This document shows positions 11,531 to 23,288 of a stretch of DNA of 64,000 nt, one piece after another. Where the stretch lies: NCBI GenBank assembly GCA_036936605.1, contig JAUPFV010000001.1:152305187-152369186 (forward strand), read 5' to 3'. The notes beneath the pieces are model-generated. The model ran no database searches and was not told the origin of the DNA. It saw only the letters and a list, made by a program, of their open reading frames with translations. Source of the DNA: Limnanthes douglasii subsp. nivea. Taxonomy: Eukaryota; Streptophyta; Magnoliopsida; Brassicales; Limnanthaceae. The position numbers and the translations under genes were made by a program. The first letter of the stretch is position 1. Each line of letters begins with the position of its first letter.

Positions 11531-13333
11531 TTGCCCGCACAAGTTAGCGAAGAAAAATCCCTATAATTTACTACTAAATATTATGATATTTAACCTAGTG
11601 ATAATTTATTCACTGATGATCTATTCGTCACCATTTAGACAAAAAATCATTTCAAAAAAATGTTCCCACAAACGACACAAAAATGATGAGAAAGTTTTCT
11701 TCATTAAGAGGAAGTAAAAAATATAAGACTAAAAATGATCAAAAGTAGTTTTATTAATCAATCAATCAATTTATTCGAATGATTAGTTATTCTATTTATA
11801 GTAATGTTTACTTCTAAATTATAAGGATAAATGAAACGTATATCTTATGATATGGGTCGACCATCGATTATAACTAATTATTAAAGATTACTTTATTATC
11901 CCTTAACTGCCATAAATAATTTAGTAATATAAAATATCTTTCTCGAATGTCATAATATATCTAAGTAATTTACATATTAGTTGAGTGTTATTTAAAGTCA
12001 GATGTTCAATGATATATGTTATGTCGATGATCTCATCCAACTTTATTGCTTTATCATTTTACTGATGCCTCTATTTACTAGCTAGTTGCTTTATTTTTCG
12101 GATGTCATCTGACTTCTCTTAATATTATATATTTCTAAAATCATTAACTTTGTTGATGCTAATCTTGAGGCTTTACCTTATTATACGACGTCCAAGCGGT
12201 ATACAATCATATCAGATGAACTATAATATTATTATAAAATTATATTATTACTTTAGATATAAAATTTAATGTAAATTATTTTCCTATTAAATAATTTTTT
12301 TATTTATAAAGTAAAAACTTAAGGTATTTTTTTAAAAATATATAGTGAAAATAAAAGAAAAATACTTTTATAAAAAATATTTCCTAAATTTTAGTGCAAA
12401 TTGGTTGTGATAATTTAGACTATATCTTAAAAAATATTTAAATTTGTTTTTAATATTTAAAAAAAATTATTATATTCAAGTCTGTACACTTGTTAGTAAA
12501 AATATCCCTCTCAGCTCGGAGGGTGGTCACTTCGACCCATGTTTCATTCACACTTCGAAGTGTCATGACTTTGACCAAAATTATTGTGTTTGATGTTCTA
12601 GTTGATTTTTTGTTATAGTTAAATCGATAGAATCTCACGATCCTTCTTGGTGACTCCCGACGGGGTAACAGATGCACTATTCTATCATTGAGCCATCATA
12701 TTAATGCGATACGTTCCGTGAGCAACACAAGTGTGAGTTAGTTCAGAAGTCTAGTTTTGAAATAAAATTTCAGCCTCCAGTTCGAATGCCACTCTTATTA
12801 TGATCGTCACTGATGAGTCCCAGTTTGGTATACTCGAATATTTAAAGAGTTAATATAGAGACAAAAATCGCTAGAGAGAAATAGAATATTAAATTCTTGG
12901 ATAAAAACATGATTGTTCCATTTTCCCAAATAGAGTGGCATCTTATATTTATAATGACAAATATGGGCCTTCGAGCTTTGTTGGACCAATTATACATAAA
13001 ATATCTATTGAACTTGTTGATAATAATTAGTTAAAAAACTAATCACAGCCCAAAGTAAGGCCTATAGTCCAACAATTGATTCCCTTATCGAATGACATGT
13101 CCTTTATTTTTTATTTCATAGTAGTGGATTATCTCTTCGGCATTATTTACAACTAGGTTGGGATTTTCAGAAATTTGACTAAAGATTTGCTTTGAAAGAA
13201 GCTTAACAATTCTTATCAAGGTATGTAATTAGTCAATATAATTATTTTGAAGTATACAAGAGGAATAAAGTATGAAAACATAGTGACAAGATTGCCAAAA
13301 CTTTTGAAGTTTACCAAAGTGCTAATATTTGTC
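11531..13333. other. AT-rich unassigned stretch
   Basis: No gene is recognised. It contains a possible tRNA-derived SINE (listed separately). Near 12811 the bases TGATGAGTCCCA match the terminus of the Tat LTR of element C, possibly a chance match or an LTR scrap. Confidence 0.45.
12715..12800 (+). mobile_element. Possible tRNA-derived SINE head
   Basis: GAGTTAGTTCAGAAG (about 12736) resembles a Pol III box A. CCAGTTCGAATGCC (about 12778) resembles box B and lies about 40 bp downstream, a tRNA-like spacing. No 3' tail or target duplication was found. Confidence 0.35.
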
Positions 13334-13338
13334 ATTAC
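13334..13338 (+). repeat. Target site duplication ATTAC (left of element B)
   Basis: ATTAC here and at 23626-23630 flanks the two LTRs. Five bases is the normal Ty3/gypsy target duplication. Confidence 0.9.
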
Positions 13339-13675
13339 TGGTGTGGTTTATTTTAAGTTGAGGGTAATTTTGTCAAGTGTTTTGGAGAGTGTTAAGGGTA
13401 TTAAATGTTTGGGTGCTTTGTAGTGAGAGATTTAAGCTGCCTGGTTATATTAAATGTTCATTACCCTCATTAATGAAAGTAGTTGGGTATTTATACCCTT
13501 AATTATGGACTCATGGGCTTTCGGGTCAAGTTATGAAACCGGGTCAATGTTTAAGGACCCATTTACTTAATAAGTTGATTAGCACTTAGCTTAGTCAAAA
13601 AATGTTTAATATTTTAAATCTTTTGTCAAGTCCGGATAGTTCAGTGAGTGGTGGTAAATGTTTACGGACTCATCA
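13339..13675 (-). repeat. Element B 3' LTR
   Basis: 337 bp, paired with 23289-23625. A promoter-like near-palindrome GGGTATTTATACCC lies at 13485-13498; on the minus strand it reads GGTATAAATACCC, a good TATA box. Confidence 0.95.
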
Positions 13676-13694
13676 GTAGTCCCTTTTTTAGGTT
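13676..13694 (-). promoter_or_regulatory. Element B polypurine tract
   Basis: On the minus strand the sequence next to the 3' LTR reads CTAAAAAAGGGACTAC. This is a purine-rich primer for plus-strand DNA synthesis, placed directly before the LTR. Confidence 0.75.
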
Positions 13695-13997
13695 TTGTCA
13701 AAAATCTTAGGTAGGATTAAAAAACTCATTTAGTTAGTAGCAATATTTTCCGGCCCATTCGTGTGCTTGGTTCGAGGTTTATCCGGACTGGTTTCTTCTC
13801 AAAACTCTAAGAGTTTTTATTTGGATCGTGGGACACGTGTCATATCTTAATTTGACCTACCAGTCGTTTTATCCCTAGAACGGCGCTCCCACTAAGCCTG
13901 ACAAGTAACCTCTACATTTAATGCTTCCTACGTCATCGCCGTTTTCAATCATTGCTTGAATCTTTTCGTCTTCTCGTAGGTATCAGTAGCTTTTTTT

Positions 13998-14105
13998 CCC
14001 TTAATATATAAACACCATCTTTTATTGTTTCACCATCTTCATCACTCTACAAATATTTTTTCAGAGTTTTCACCTTTTCTTTCAAAACCTTTCTTGGATA
14101 GTTTT
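13998..14105 (+). promoter_or_regulatory. Putative promoter and 5' leader of the element B antisense ORF
   Basis: TTAATATATAAACACC at about 14001-14016 is a plausible TATA box about 95 bp upstream of the first ATG (14106). It is followed by a CT-rich leader. This suggests the antisense ORF is transcribed from inside the element. I infer this from position and sequence only. Confidence 0.5.
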
Positions 14106-17081
14106 ATGTTCACAGCGAGAAACGCTCTTGTAAAAGGCGGTTGGTTGAATCTTTCTGAACTAGAAAAGGCGAAGAAAGTTGAACGAGAGAGACGCATTGA
14201 TGTTGGTCTTCCAGTCTCTTCAAGCGATAAATCTGATAAACCATCTTTATAAGTTGATCAAGGATCTTCTTCTACCAAAAGTCCAAAACCTAAACGTTTA
14301 TTCAAGTCAAACCTTTCGCCAATCCCATCAGGCTCCTCTGTTCATGAGTCTCAACCTTCTACTGTTCAAGAGAAAGCGGTATCAAGTGTTAGGAAACCCT
14401 CTTCGTTCATAGCCATGGGATCTGACATCGAAAATTCCCCAGGGAAAACCAATCCTCGCCGGACTACACGCTTGGTGAAAGGCCAAGTGACTGGCTCTCA
14501 ATCAAAGTCCTCCAAGTCGGGAGTCTCTAAGTCGGCAAGTAAAGACAAACCCTCCAGATCGGAGATTTCCATAAGAGCTCCTCCAAATAGGCCCTCTAGA
14601 TCAGAGGTATCCAAAATGGCTTCTCACACCAAGTCTTCCGGAGCTGAGCCCCAACCGGACACCAGACCTCTAGAAGAAACTAGTGCTCAACCATCCAGAC
14701 AGACTATTGAGCCACAAGCTGACACTCTTTCATCCTCAACAACTGACAAACCTTCCACAATGATAGAAGAAGTGATGGAAGATAGCATCGAAGAGGCCCC
14801 CTTTGAGACTGAAGCCTCTAGGAAAACTGAGGACGCTGCCTCTGATAGAAAAGGGAAAGGCAAAATGAAGGTGGGACTGGCTCATCCGGTGCTACCAGAG
14901 TGCTTGGAGGGCAAGGTGGGACCTTGCTTTCATAAAGTTAACGTGAAGTATATGTTGGATATGCAGAACATCAACTACGTTTATACCCACACCGCTGAGA
15001 TGGGCCGGATCCAGACTAAGTGGGGGATCCCAGAAGCACTGAAGGTGAGAATATCAGTCACACCGGAGACTCCGATGGACTGCAAGCTCAATGAGATTGT
15101 TATTTACACCGAGATGTTCAACTGGGGGCTTAGATTCCCCTTAGACCCAGAAATCGCCAGGTATCTTCACCTGATCAAGCTTTGTCCAAGTCAGTTAAGT
15201 CCAAATGCTTGGTATATCCTCCTTTTCTGTATAATGGCATCGAGGTTGTTCGGCATCCCTCACCCCATGGAGCAATTCGCCGCTGTGGTTATCCTGTGCA
15301 AAAATCATCACATCCCATTCTACCATTATAACATGGGAGACAACTTCAAAGTGGTGGATGACTTGTTGGAATCATAGAAGAACTCGAAAACTCAGTTCCT
15401 ATTCATCAGTGGGACATGGGAGAATGGGAGAAAGATCAAGGCTATGGTTAACCCTAGCATGCGTACCAGTAAGTGGAAGAGCACAAGTAAGTATTCAGTT
15501 TTGTTTTTCATTTTCTCTTTCTTATTTTTACAAACATTCCGCTCATGAATCACCCATTTTCCCTTGTCAGTATTTCTAAAGGAGTTCATCGGTTATCTGG
15601 AGGAGGGGCAGACCACATGTGCCAAGCTGAATGCATGGACTGCTGAACGGTGGGGGAACGATTTCCACAACTATTTCACTTCTAGCAACTTGGTGAGATC
15701 TCACTTATGGAATACCATGGGCCGGAGATATCTCACCTGGAAGGAATTGACCACACCACCTCCCCCAGCTATCATACTTAAGAGAACAGAGGAAAAGGAT
15801 GGCAAACTGGCCTTGCCCTCTAGAACCAAAGCCCCTAGAAAAATGAAGGTGAAGGGCAAGAAAAAGAAGGCTGTAGCAGAGGCAGTTCAGGGTGCTGCAG
15901 AAGAGACTGGTCCGGATAACCAAGGAGGGGAGAACCAAAGAGGGATTGATGCATCATTGCTCCAAGTGGTTGGGGATGAAACCGTTAAGAAGGAAAATGA
16001 ATCGCAAAACCCACCAAGGCCTCCGAAGAATGACCAAAAACGAGGAGCCAGTAGTGATGAAAGGGTTGCCAAGAAGAAGAAGGTCACCTTATAGGGAGAA
16101 ATAACTCTTTGCTATTCGGAGCTTCCTCCTCCACCAGCTCCTGTTGACCCTACTTCGGCAGAAAAAATTCCAACAGACTTGCAATTCAGAGAAGGCACCG
16201 GAGGGGATATTGATAGAGTAGACATCAGTTCCTTTCAAGACATTGGTCTTTATTTCAACAATTCTAAGAAGGATGACTTCGTCGGCCCCTACCGTCCTTC
16301 AAGCTCTTCTAATATGGTGACTTAAAATGGCAAGTCCTATACTGTCTCCGGGGAGAACGATGTGGTGGTTCATTCTCTTCTGGGCCATATTCAGCCAATA
16401 CTCAATTTGGAAAGGCAAGTAAAAAATCAGTATGCCCTCATCAACACCCTCAACACAGACAAGGAGACTTTGTCAACTAATCTCCTCAATGCCAACCAGA
16501 GCATTGAGGCACTGAAAAAGGAGCTTGAGGAGTTGACGAAGGATAAGGAAGATATGTCAACCAAGTTGGTCACTTTAGAGAAGGCTAACACAGAGGTCCA
16601 AACTAAGTGCTCCAGTTTGGAGAAAGATCTCTCCACCGTGAAGGAAGATGTGAAGACTAAAGATGATTTCATCCAGTCCTTGTCTGGTGACAATATTTCC
16701 CTTAAAGAGGTTGTGTCCAAGGTAACCAAGGAGAAAGAAGACTTGGTGAAAGAGCAGGAACAGAGAATTCATGCTCGGATCGATGCATACAGCAATGGGG
16801 TGATAGATTCCCTAGAAAAAAGGTATGCTGAAGTGAAGTATGACATGGTTCTGCTTTTCCACCAAACGTTTCCGAAGAGGACACTTGGTACCTTGTGGCA
16901 ATATGTTGAGTATGAAGACATCCCATTCCATACGATGGTGGATGGTGATAAGAAGAGCTACTCTAGTGGAATTGATGACACTACTGATGAGGAAGATAGA
17001 ACCAGGGAGAGTTCAAGTGATGAGCTCAAAGGCCCCCAGAAAAAAGATGATGCAGGAACATCCGAAGGGAATAAGCCCTGA
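14106..17081 (+). pseudogene. Element B antisense ORF: Ser/Thr-rich, conserved core, coiled-coil protein (broken)
   Basis: One reading frame starts at ATG 14106 and ends with TGA 17079-17081. It is interrupted by one probable intron (15487-15570, GTAAGT...TTGTCAG) and four in-frame stops (14250, 15375, 16092, 16323). The order is: a Ser/Thr/Lys-rich N-terminal third (to about 14860); a conserved core with GPCFHKVNVKYMLDMQ, FNWGLRFPLDPE and HIPFYHYNMGD; after the intron, LKEFIGYLEEGQ; a basic Lys-rich linker ending KKKKVTL; then a long coiled coil from about 16390 to 16840 and an acidic tail. Without the stops it would encode about 960 residues. Element A carries a homologue in the same place and orientation. 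Extra antisense ORFs are known in Tat elements, but their function is unknown. The basic tract could act as a nuclear localisation signal. Confidence 0.8.
15487..15570 (+). other. Probable spliceosomal intron in the element B antisense ORF
   Basis: GTAAGT at 15487 and a T-rich tract ending TTGTCAG at 15570 give an 84-bp intron. Splicing keeps the frame (A/TA codon) and joins KWKST to FLKEFIGYL. Translation through the intron would hit a stop. Confidence 0.65.
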
Positions 17082-17135
17082 GGTTTTAACTATCTTTTCT
17101 TACTTGTTTTTCTTAATCTTGTGAACTACTAAAGT

Positions 17136-17151
17136 CCTTGGATGGCCAAGG
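17136..17151. repeat. Palindrome CCTTGG-N4-CCAAGG, copy 1 (element B)
   Basis: CCTTGGATGGCCAAGG sits about 55 bp after the antisense ORF stop. It is the core of a longer repeat AAAGTCCTTGGAT-GCCAAGGCAT shared with copy 2. Confidence 0.8.
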
Positions 17152-17208
17152 CATTTTTATAATCGTGTCCGGTTTAAGTCCGGTTAATTGTTTCTTAAAA
17201 CTTAAAGT

Positions 17209-17224
17209 CCTTGGATTGCCAAGG
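17209..17224. repeat. Palindrome CCTTGG-N4-CCAAGG, copy 2 (element B)
   Basis: CCTTGGATTGCCAAGG, with the same flanks as copy 1 (AAAGT before, CAT after), lies 73 bp further on. A third version is in element A at 6053-6069. Confidence 0.8.
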
Positions 17225-17559
17225 CATATTCTATGTTCTAATATCATTACCCGGTTTTTACCCGGACGGGTTTATCTTACTCAATTTTTGTTTTGTTTTA
17301 TACTTGCATTCAATTTCAATGGCTAATGTTTAAAGAGCCCTTATTTATTTTACAAATTTTTAAGATGAGAATGTTTAAAATATCCGATGACATGTGTTTA
17401 ATGGTCATCATTCAACCAAATTAATCCGATCTATCAAAGATCCTTAGTAAAATCGAAGAATTGAAATGAATTGTAATCAAATCACTCCGAATATTTTAAG
17501 AAGGCGTCATATTTTATTGAAAAACCCAGACACCTCATTAAAACCTCCCCGTGCCACCA

Positions 17560-18823
17560 GGGTAGGAAAGAGTATGCCCCCCCCCCTAATATTTACATAG
17601 ACTTTAAACAAGTAAATATTTACACAACTTGTATTCCAGATATAACCGGAGGTGTTGAATATTTCATGGGTGTTGTAGAATTCTTCCATCTTTGTTTTGA
17701 AGCCTATATGTCCCAGGCTTAAGTTTTTCGGAGACCTCATAAGGTCCCTCCCAGTTTGGAGCTAGCTTGCCGAACTGCTTCTCCTTAGTATGCAAGAAAA
17801 CCTTTTTCAATACTTTATCCCCTTACCGAAAATCCTTTTTTATTTTGGAAGCAAAACTGCTCCTCATCAGGCCTTGGTAATGGGTGGTTCTGAGATGATT
17901 CTTAACTCTTCTCTCTTCTATCAAGTCTTACTGACTTCTGATTGCCACTTCATTTGCTTGTTCGAAATAATTGTGGACTCTGTATGATGGAAGAGTTTCC
18001 TCTATAGGAGCAATTTCATCCATCCCATATACCAAGGAAAAAGGAGATTCTTGTGTAGCAGTTCCAGGAGTAGTCCGGTATGCCCATAACACTTCTTGCA
18101 AATAGCTGGGCCACTTTCCTACAACCCCTTCTAAATTCTTCTTTAAACCAGACAGGATGGTCCTGTTTGCCATTTCAACTTGACCATTTTCTTATGGGTG
18201 GAAAGGAGAAGAAAAATAATGCTGAATGCCTCGGGAGGCATACAAATTCTCCATATCCTTGTTATCGAATTGTGGCCCATTATCTGTGGTTATATTTTTT
18301 GGAACCCCAAATCGGCAACAAATGTTAGATAAGATAAATTTTATAATGGATTTCGAAGTAATTCCTGCCAGTGGGCTGCTTCTATCCATTTTGAGAAATA
18401 ATAAATGGCTACAATAATAGTCCTGCACCCTCCAGACGCCATTGGTAGAGGCCCAACTAAATCCAGTCCCCAGCGAGCAAAAGGCACTGGCTCAGAAATT
18501 GATTCCATATGAACAACTGGGATATGAATTATATTGCCATATATTTGGCATGGGTCACATGTCTTCACCAACTCCATGGTATCTGCCATTATGGATGGCC
18601 AATAGTATCCGGCCAATAAAACCCTCCGGGTTAAAGCTCTATAGCCACAGTATCCTGATCCTTCTCCGTCATGTAGTTCGGATAGCACAATTTGGGACTC
18701 TTCAACCCCCAAACAACGCAGAAGAGGTCTACTAAACGAATTCTTATAAAGGACATCTCTTATGACTAAGAAACCACGAGCCTTATGCTTCATTTTCCTT
18801 GTCACAGCCTTCTCCGGAGGCAA
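17560..18823 (-). pseudogene. Element B integrase (broken)
   Basis: Integrase inserts the retrotransposon cDNA. The zinc-binding end (CDPCQ) and core are in open stretches at 18823-18341, 18428-18192 and 18173-17928. The first catalytic motif, AIDYF in element A, reads AIYYFSKW here (about 18410), so a catalytic Asp is Tyr. TTDNG and NGQVE are present, but a stop lies just before NGQVE (about 18195). The C-terminal GKLAPNWEGPY-like trace runs to about 17640. A frameshift lies between the first two pieces. Confidence 0.9.
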
Positions 18824-18859
18824 AATGCCATCAGAGATGTATTGAAGAAGTAGATATCT

Positions 18860-20914
18860 CTAGTCTTTGGGTTGAATCACTTGTATACTTAAACTTTCCT
18901 CCTCTTCCTTGCTCTGATTTGGTTGTATGGATGGGCATTCTTGTACATGAATTAATGGGTAGGATTCAGAGTATGCTATGGTCATCAAAGAGTCTGCTAG
19001 TGTGTTCTTCGATCTACGTTTATGCTCATAGCTAACATTTTTGAAGTTAGTTGCCACTTCTTTAAGGATAAACAAGTATTTGATCAACTGCTCCTTTTTT
19101 GCCTTAGGTTGAGCTTGGGCGTGCTGAATAAGAAGCTGAGAATCACTCATCAACCTGACTCTTTTAGCCCCACATAGAAAAGCTAACTTCAAACCAGCTA
19201 TAGCAGTCTCATATTCTGACTCATTGTTAGAAGCCCTAAAAGCAAAACATATAGCCTGGTATAACGTATCACCATACGGAGAGGTTAAACATATCCCAGC
19301 CCCACAACCCATGGTACTTGATCCACCATCTGTCCGGACAACCCACACTTTTTTAGTTTTCTCATCTGTAGCTTGCTTAGTACTTCTGTCCGGATGGAAC
19401 TCTACCAGGAAATCGGTAACAGATTGAGTTTTGATTGTAGTTCGTGAGGCAAAATCAATATCATAGTCACCCAATTCTACTGATCATTTGGTCATTCTGC
19501 TTGATATATCTGCCTTCTAGAGAACATTCTTCAAAGGAAAAGATGTCCTAACGATGATAGAATGAGACTAAAAATACGGCCTCATCTTCCTGGCAGTAAT
19601 CACCAAGGCTGGTGCCAGTTTTTCAAGCTTCGGGTACCTCTTTTCAGTATCCATCATACTCTTGCTGATGTAGTACACCGGACGAGGATAATTGTCCACC
19701 TCTCTTACCAGCACTGCACTTATAGCACATTCAGACACAGCTAAGTATATGTACAGTGTTTCTCGGTTAACAGGTTTGAAAAGAGTTTTGGAGGAAGACA
19801 AATGATTTTTTATTTTATTAAATGCCTGGTCGCACTGTGGAGACTAGTTTAATTCTTTAGCACCCTTTAAAGTCTGAAAAAACGGGGCACACCTGTCCGA
19901 AGACCTTGAAATAAAATGATTTAATGCAGCCAACCTTCCTGTCAACCTTTGTACTTCTTTAACATTTCGAGGATGGTCCATTTTTAATAAGGCATCGAGC
20001 TGGTCCGGATCATGTTGTATCACTTTCTCACTTATCACATACCCCAAAAAAATTCCGGATTGCACCCCAGACACACATTTCTCTGGATTCAATTTTAAAT
20101 TAACCTTTGCCAAGTTGGCAAAAGTTTCTTGAAGATCGGCTAGGTGCAATTCTTCTTCTAAGCTTTTTATCATCATGTCATCAATATATACTTCCATATT
20201 TCTCCCAATCTGATCAACAAATACTTTGTTAACCAATCTCTGATAGGTAGCCCGAGCATTTTTCAACCCCAAAGGCATCACCTTGTAACAATGGAGACCC
20301 CTATCTTTAACAAAGGTAGTGTGTTCCTAGTCCTTCGGATCCACCTGTATCTGTTTATAATCGGAGAAGGCATCCATGAAGGACAATAACTTGTTCCCAA
20401 ATGTGAAGTTTACCAACTGATCTATCCGGGGGACTGGATACAGATCTTTTGGGCAAGCTCTTTTGAGGTCAGTAAAGTTGATACAAATACGCCATTTCCC
20501 ATTCTTTTTCATTACTAACACTGGGTTGGCTATCCATAAAGGATATTGAGACTCCTTTATGTGGCCCATCTTGGTAAGTCAATCAACATATTGAACTATG
20601 ACATCAGCTTTCTCCTTAGAAAAAGCTTTCCTTCTTTGCACAACATGCGCAATATCACTTCGGATAGTCAGTCGATGTGATATAACACTTGCAGGTACTC
20701 TGGTCACATCAGCGTTGCACCAAGCAAAAACATGTTGGTGATCTACCAAAAAGGACAACAATCTTTTCTTCAATTTTGGTGCCATCTTGGAGCCAACTTT
20801 AACATTCCTTCCTTCAGCCAGAGAGTGGGTTTCAACCTCTTCGATTGGTATCAAAACACCAGGGGTCTCTGTGGGGTCATCAATTTCACCCTCACCCTCA
20901 GAGGGCCCCAACAA
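18860..20914 (-). pseudogene. Element B reverse transcriptase / RNase H (broken)
   Basis: The region before RT is open at 20914-20579 (HVFAWCNADVTRVP). RT continues at 20569-20327 (WRICINFTDLKRACPKD, SFMDAFSDYKQIQ) and 20281-19844 (MPLGLKNARATYQRLV, VYIDDMM). The next open stretch, 19801-19568, is the RT-RNase H link (YYISKSMMDTEKRYPKLEKLA). RNase H lies in 19474-18860 with RTDGGSST, NNESEYETAIAG and LMSDSQLLIQ, so its acidic residues are intact. Single stops or frameshifts separate the pieces. The YIDD motif is intact. Confidence 0.9.
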
Positions 20915-20917
20915 CTG

Positions 20918-21749
20918 CTAATCCTCATTAATCCGGACTGTCCCCGGAGTTTTAGGGGCAAGTGAAGTTGCATAACATTCTCTTGCTATTTTTTTGCTAC
21001 TCCGGACAACTCCTACTTGTCCTTGAACTGCGTACTTTAAAAATTTATAAACCTTTGAAGCCACAGCATGCATCCTAGAGAGCCACGACCTCCCAAAGAT
21101 CGCATTATAACATGTGGGGCAATCCACCACAACGAATAGCACCCTGACCATCTTCTTGAAAGGGCCTTTGCCCAACAATACTTCCTCCTTAAATTCTCCG
21201 ATCATATCCGCAGAACTCACTGTGAAGCCCACAATGGATCTGTTTGAACGCTGAATCACTGCTGGATTTTTCGTATGTTTATAAGAACTTTAAAAAAGAA
21301 TATTGGTTGAGCTGCCAGTGTCAATCAAAAGTCACTGGATGTCGTTGCCCCCAATCGAAGCTCCTATCACCACAACATCCTCATGAGGCCCAGCTATGTC
21401 CCTTAGATCATCTTCATCAAAACAAATGAAGGGAAAAGGAATTTGGGACTGATATGAAGACATACCTCCCTCCAACTGAGAATCTAAAGTGTGAACATGC
21501 CTCTTTCTTGAAGAATGAGTCAGCGTTGTCATAGTGTCCCCTCTAAATATAGTAAGTGACTCAAAAAAGCTTATGAGTCCAGACACTGTCTTAGTATGTT
21601 CTGTTATAGTCCCCACTTTATTCCGGGTTGGATCAGGATCCAAATACTCTGATTCGACATCAAATCTTTCAATAATTACCATAGCCCCGTCCGGAGCAGA
21701 TGTCCCTGCATTGTTCGTTGGGCCAGTCCAGTGAGCATTGTTAGGCCTG
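20918..21749 (-). pseudogene. Element B protease (broken)
   Basis: The active-site segment LIDTGSS (about 21328-21308) is intact but has in-frame stops on both sides. The following open stretch 21259-20918 gives SIVGFTVSS, FEEEVLLGKGPFKK-like residues and GRSWLSRMHAVASKV. This is the retropepsin-like region that matures the polyprotein. Confidence 0.85.
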
Positions 21750-23216
21750 TTTCCACTTCTTCTCTTGACATAAGCTCCCAGCTTCCCCCTTTCAATCAGA
21801 TTCTGCACCTCTTGTTTCAAATCGATGCAATCCTCGGTGCTATGGTGAATATCATGATGATATTGGCAAAAACAAGTATTATGACTTTCCCTAGGAGATT
21901 GAAGCATTGTCGGCTTCCTGAAATGTGCCTCATCTTTTGTTTTGTCATAGATGGTTACCATATTTTCTTTTAATTCAGCAAACCACTCCGGTTGGACCCA
22001 AAGTCCTCGTTTATTTCTGGACTTTTGGCTCTGAGCTGGAATTGGGTGGGATTGAGTCTGTTGGGCCCTGTTGGGCCCCTAGTCCGGCTTCTTTGGCCTT
22101 GTATCCGGACTGGTTCTGGTTTAGAGCCGCTGGTGCAGATTTCACTTACCTGTGTACCATATTCTTCTTTGTTTCATCTACATTGATTTGTATTCCAACC
22201 TAATTTAGCAAACCTCCCCAGGTCATGGCCTTTTTCCTGGTTACCGAATCGGCCAGATTCCCAGGGTTTAATCCTTGTCTCGAAGAAGCTATTGCTACCT
22301 GCTCAAACCAATCAGCTACCCCATTCTTTGTGTTTACGAACCGTCTTATATAGTCTTTCAGTGATTCATTTGGCTCTTGTCCATAATGGATAATAGTATC
22401 TTTATTTCCCTTCACCTCCTTAATCCCCAAAAATTGCCTTCGGAAGGCCACCCAAAATGTATCAAAGTTTCTGATACAACCTTGTGATAAACTGTTGTAC
22501 CATTTTAAAGCACTTCTCGTAAAGGATTGAGAAGAGGCTCTACAAAGAAGTTTGTCATCATCATCAAAATTCATCATAAAATTTTTAAACTGCTCCAGAC
22601 GGTTGTCCGGATCTTTGCTCGCATCATATGGTGATTGCCTCCAATTCCGGCCACGACTAAAAATTGTGTCTTCATTAGGTGTTGCAAAAATACCTGGCTC
22701 ATTATGAAAGATAAAGGGATCCATCAGCAGTTGATTCGCATGCCTAGGACTATGGCTGTGGTTGTGAGACGACCCTTTTCCCAGATGCCTCTTTAATCTC
22801 CCATGCCTATCCATTTTTCTTGAATATTTTTTAACCAAATTTTGTTTCTTATTGGATCTCCCCTCATCGCTGCTGGATGACAAAGACTCCTCAAGCCCAT
22901 CCTCATTCGAGGAGCTACTAGAGGACTCAGACTCTGAGCTCTCCACCGGCTTGGACCGGTGATATTTCTTGGAACTGACATAGATCTTTTTTATGCTCAA
23001 GTGAGTCTTGGCTGACGGGTCATTCTCCCTTGGGTTGTCAGTATGGTGAATGGCTGACACTTTTGTTTTTTCCTTTAAAGCCATCTCTGCCTTTTTAGTG
23101 GCCTTCAACGCTTCTATTTCACCTTTCGGCCTGTCTCGTTCTTTGATCGTGTACTCATCATTTTCTCCCACCACCTCTATCAAAGGTGGTGGCACTACTT
23201 GCTCATCTGGATTCAT
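21750..23216 (-). pseudogene. Element B gag (broken)
   Basis: I place the start at ATG 23216 (MNPDEQ), the position also used by element C; the longer frame has no ATG upstream. Coiled-coil and basic Ser-rich stretches lead to SPYDASKDPDNRLEQFKNFM, then FTRSALKWYNSLSQG and FDTFWVAFRRQF. A stop at 22200 splits gag. The second part has WVQPEWFAEL and a CCHC-like knuckle, CQYHHDIHHSTEDC, in which the usual Gly-His is His-His. Compared with element C, about 20 residues are missing after RNWRQSP, including the conserved PLSSKIL segment. Confidence 0.9.
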
Positions 23217-23267
23217 CCGAATTGGTTTTTCTTGTTGGTTTTGAATGCTAGATTCAGGCACCTTCTC

Positions 23268-23285
23268 CTCCCACTGTGGTCGCCA
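23268..23285 (-). promoter_or_regulatory. Element B primer binding site (tRNA-Arg type)
   Basis: On the minus strand, three to four bases after the 5' LTR, the sequence is TGGCGACCACAGTGGGAG. Its complement ends ...GTGGTCGCCA, which matches the 3' end of a plant tRNA-Arg including CCA, as I recall it. Ogre/Retand elements are known to use tRNA-Arg. Confidence 0.75.
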
Positions 23286-23288
23286 ATT

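Noticed and set aside
11508..11717. 69-residue + ORF
   Set aside because: No motif and AT-rich; it overlaps the edge of the gag fragment.
12808..12838. Hammerhead-ribozyme-like CTGATGAGTCC
   Set aside because: The 5' half of the core is there (C in front at 12810), but no properly paired stem II with CGAAA follows (only CTCGAAT). The same TGATGAGTCC is the terminus of the Tat LTRs in this window, which explains it better.
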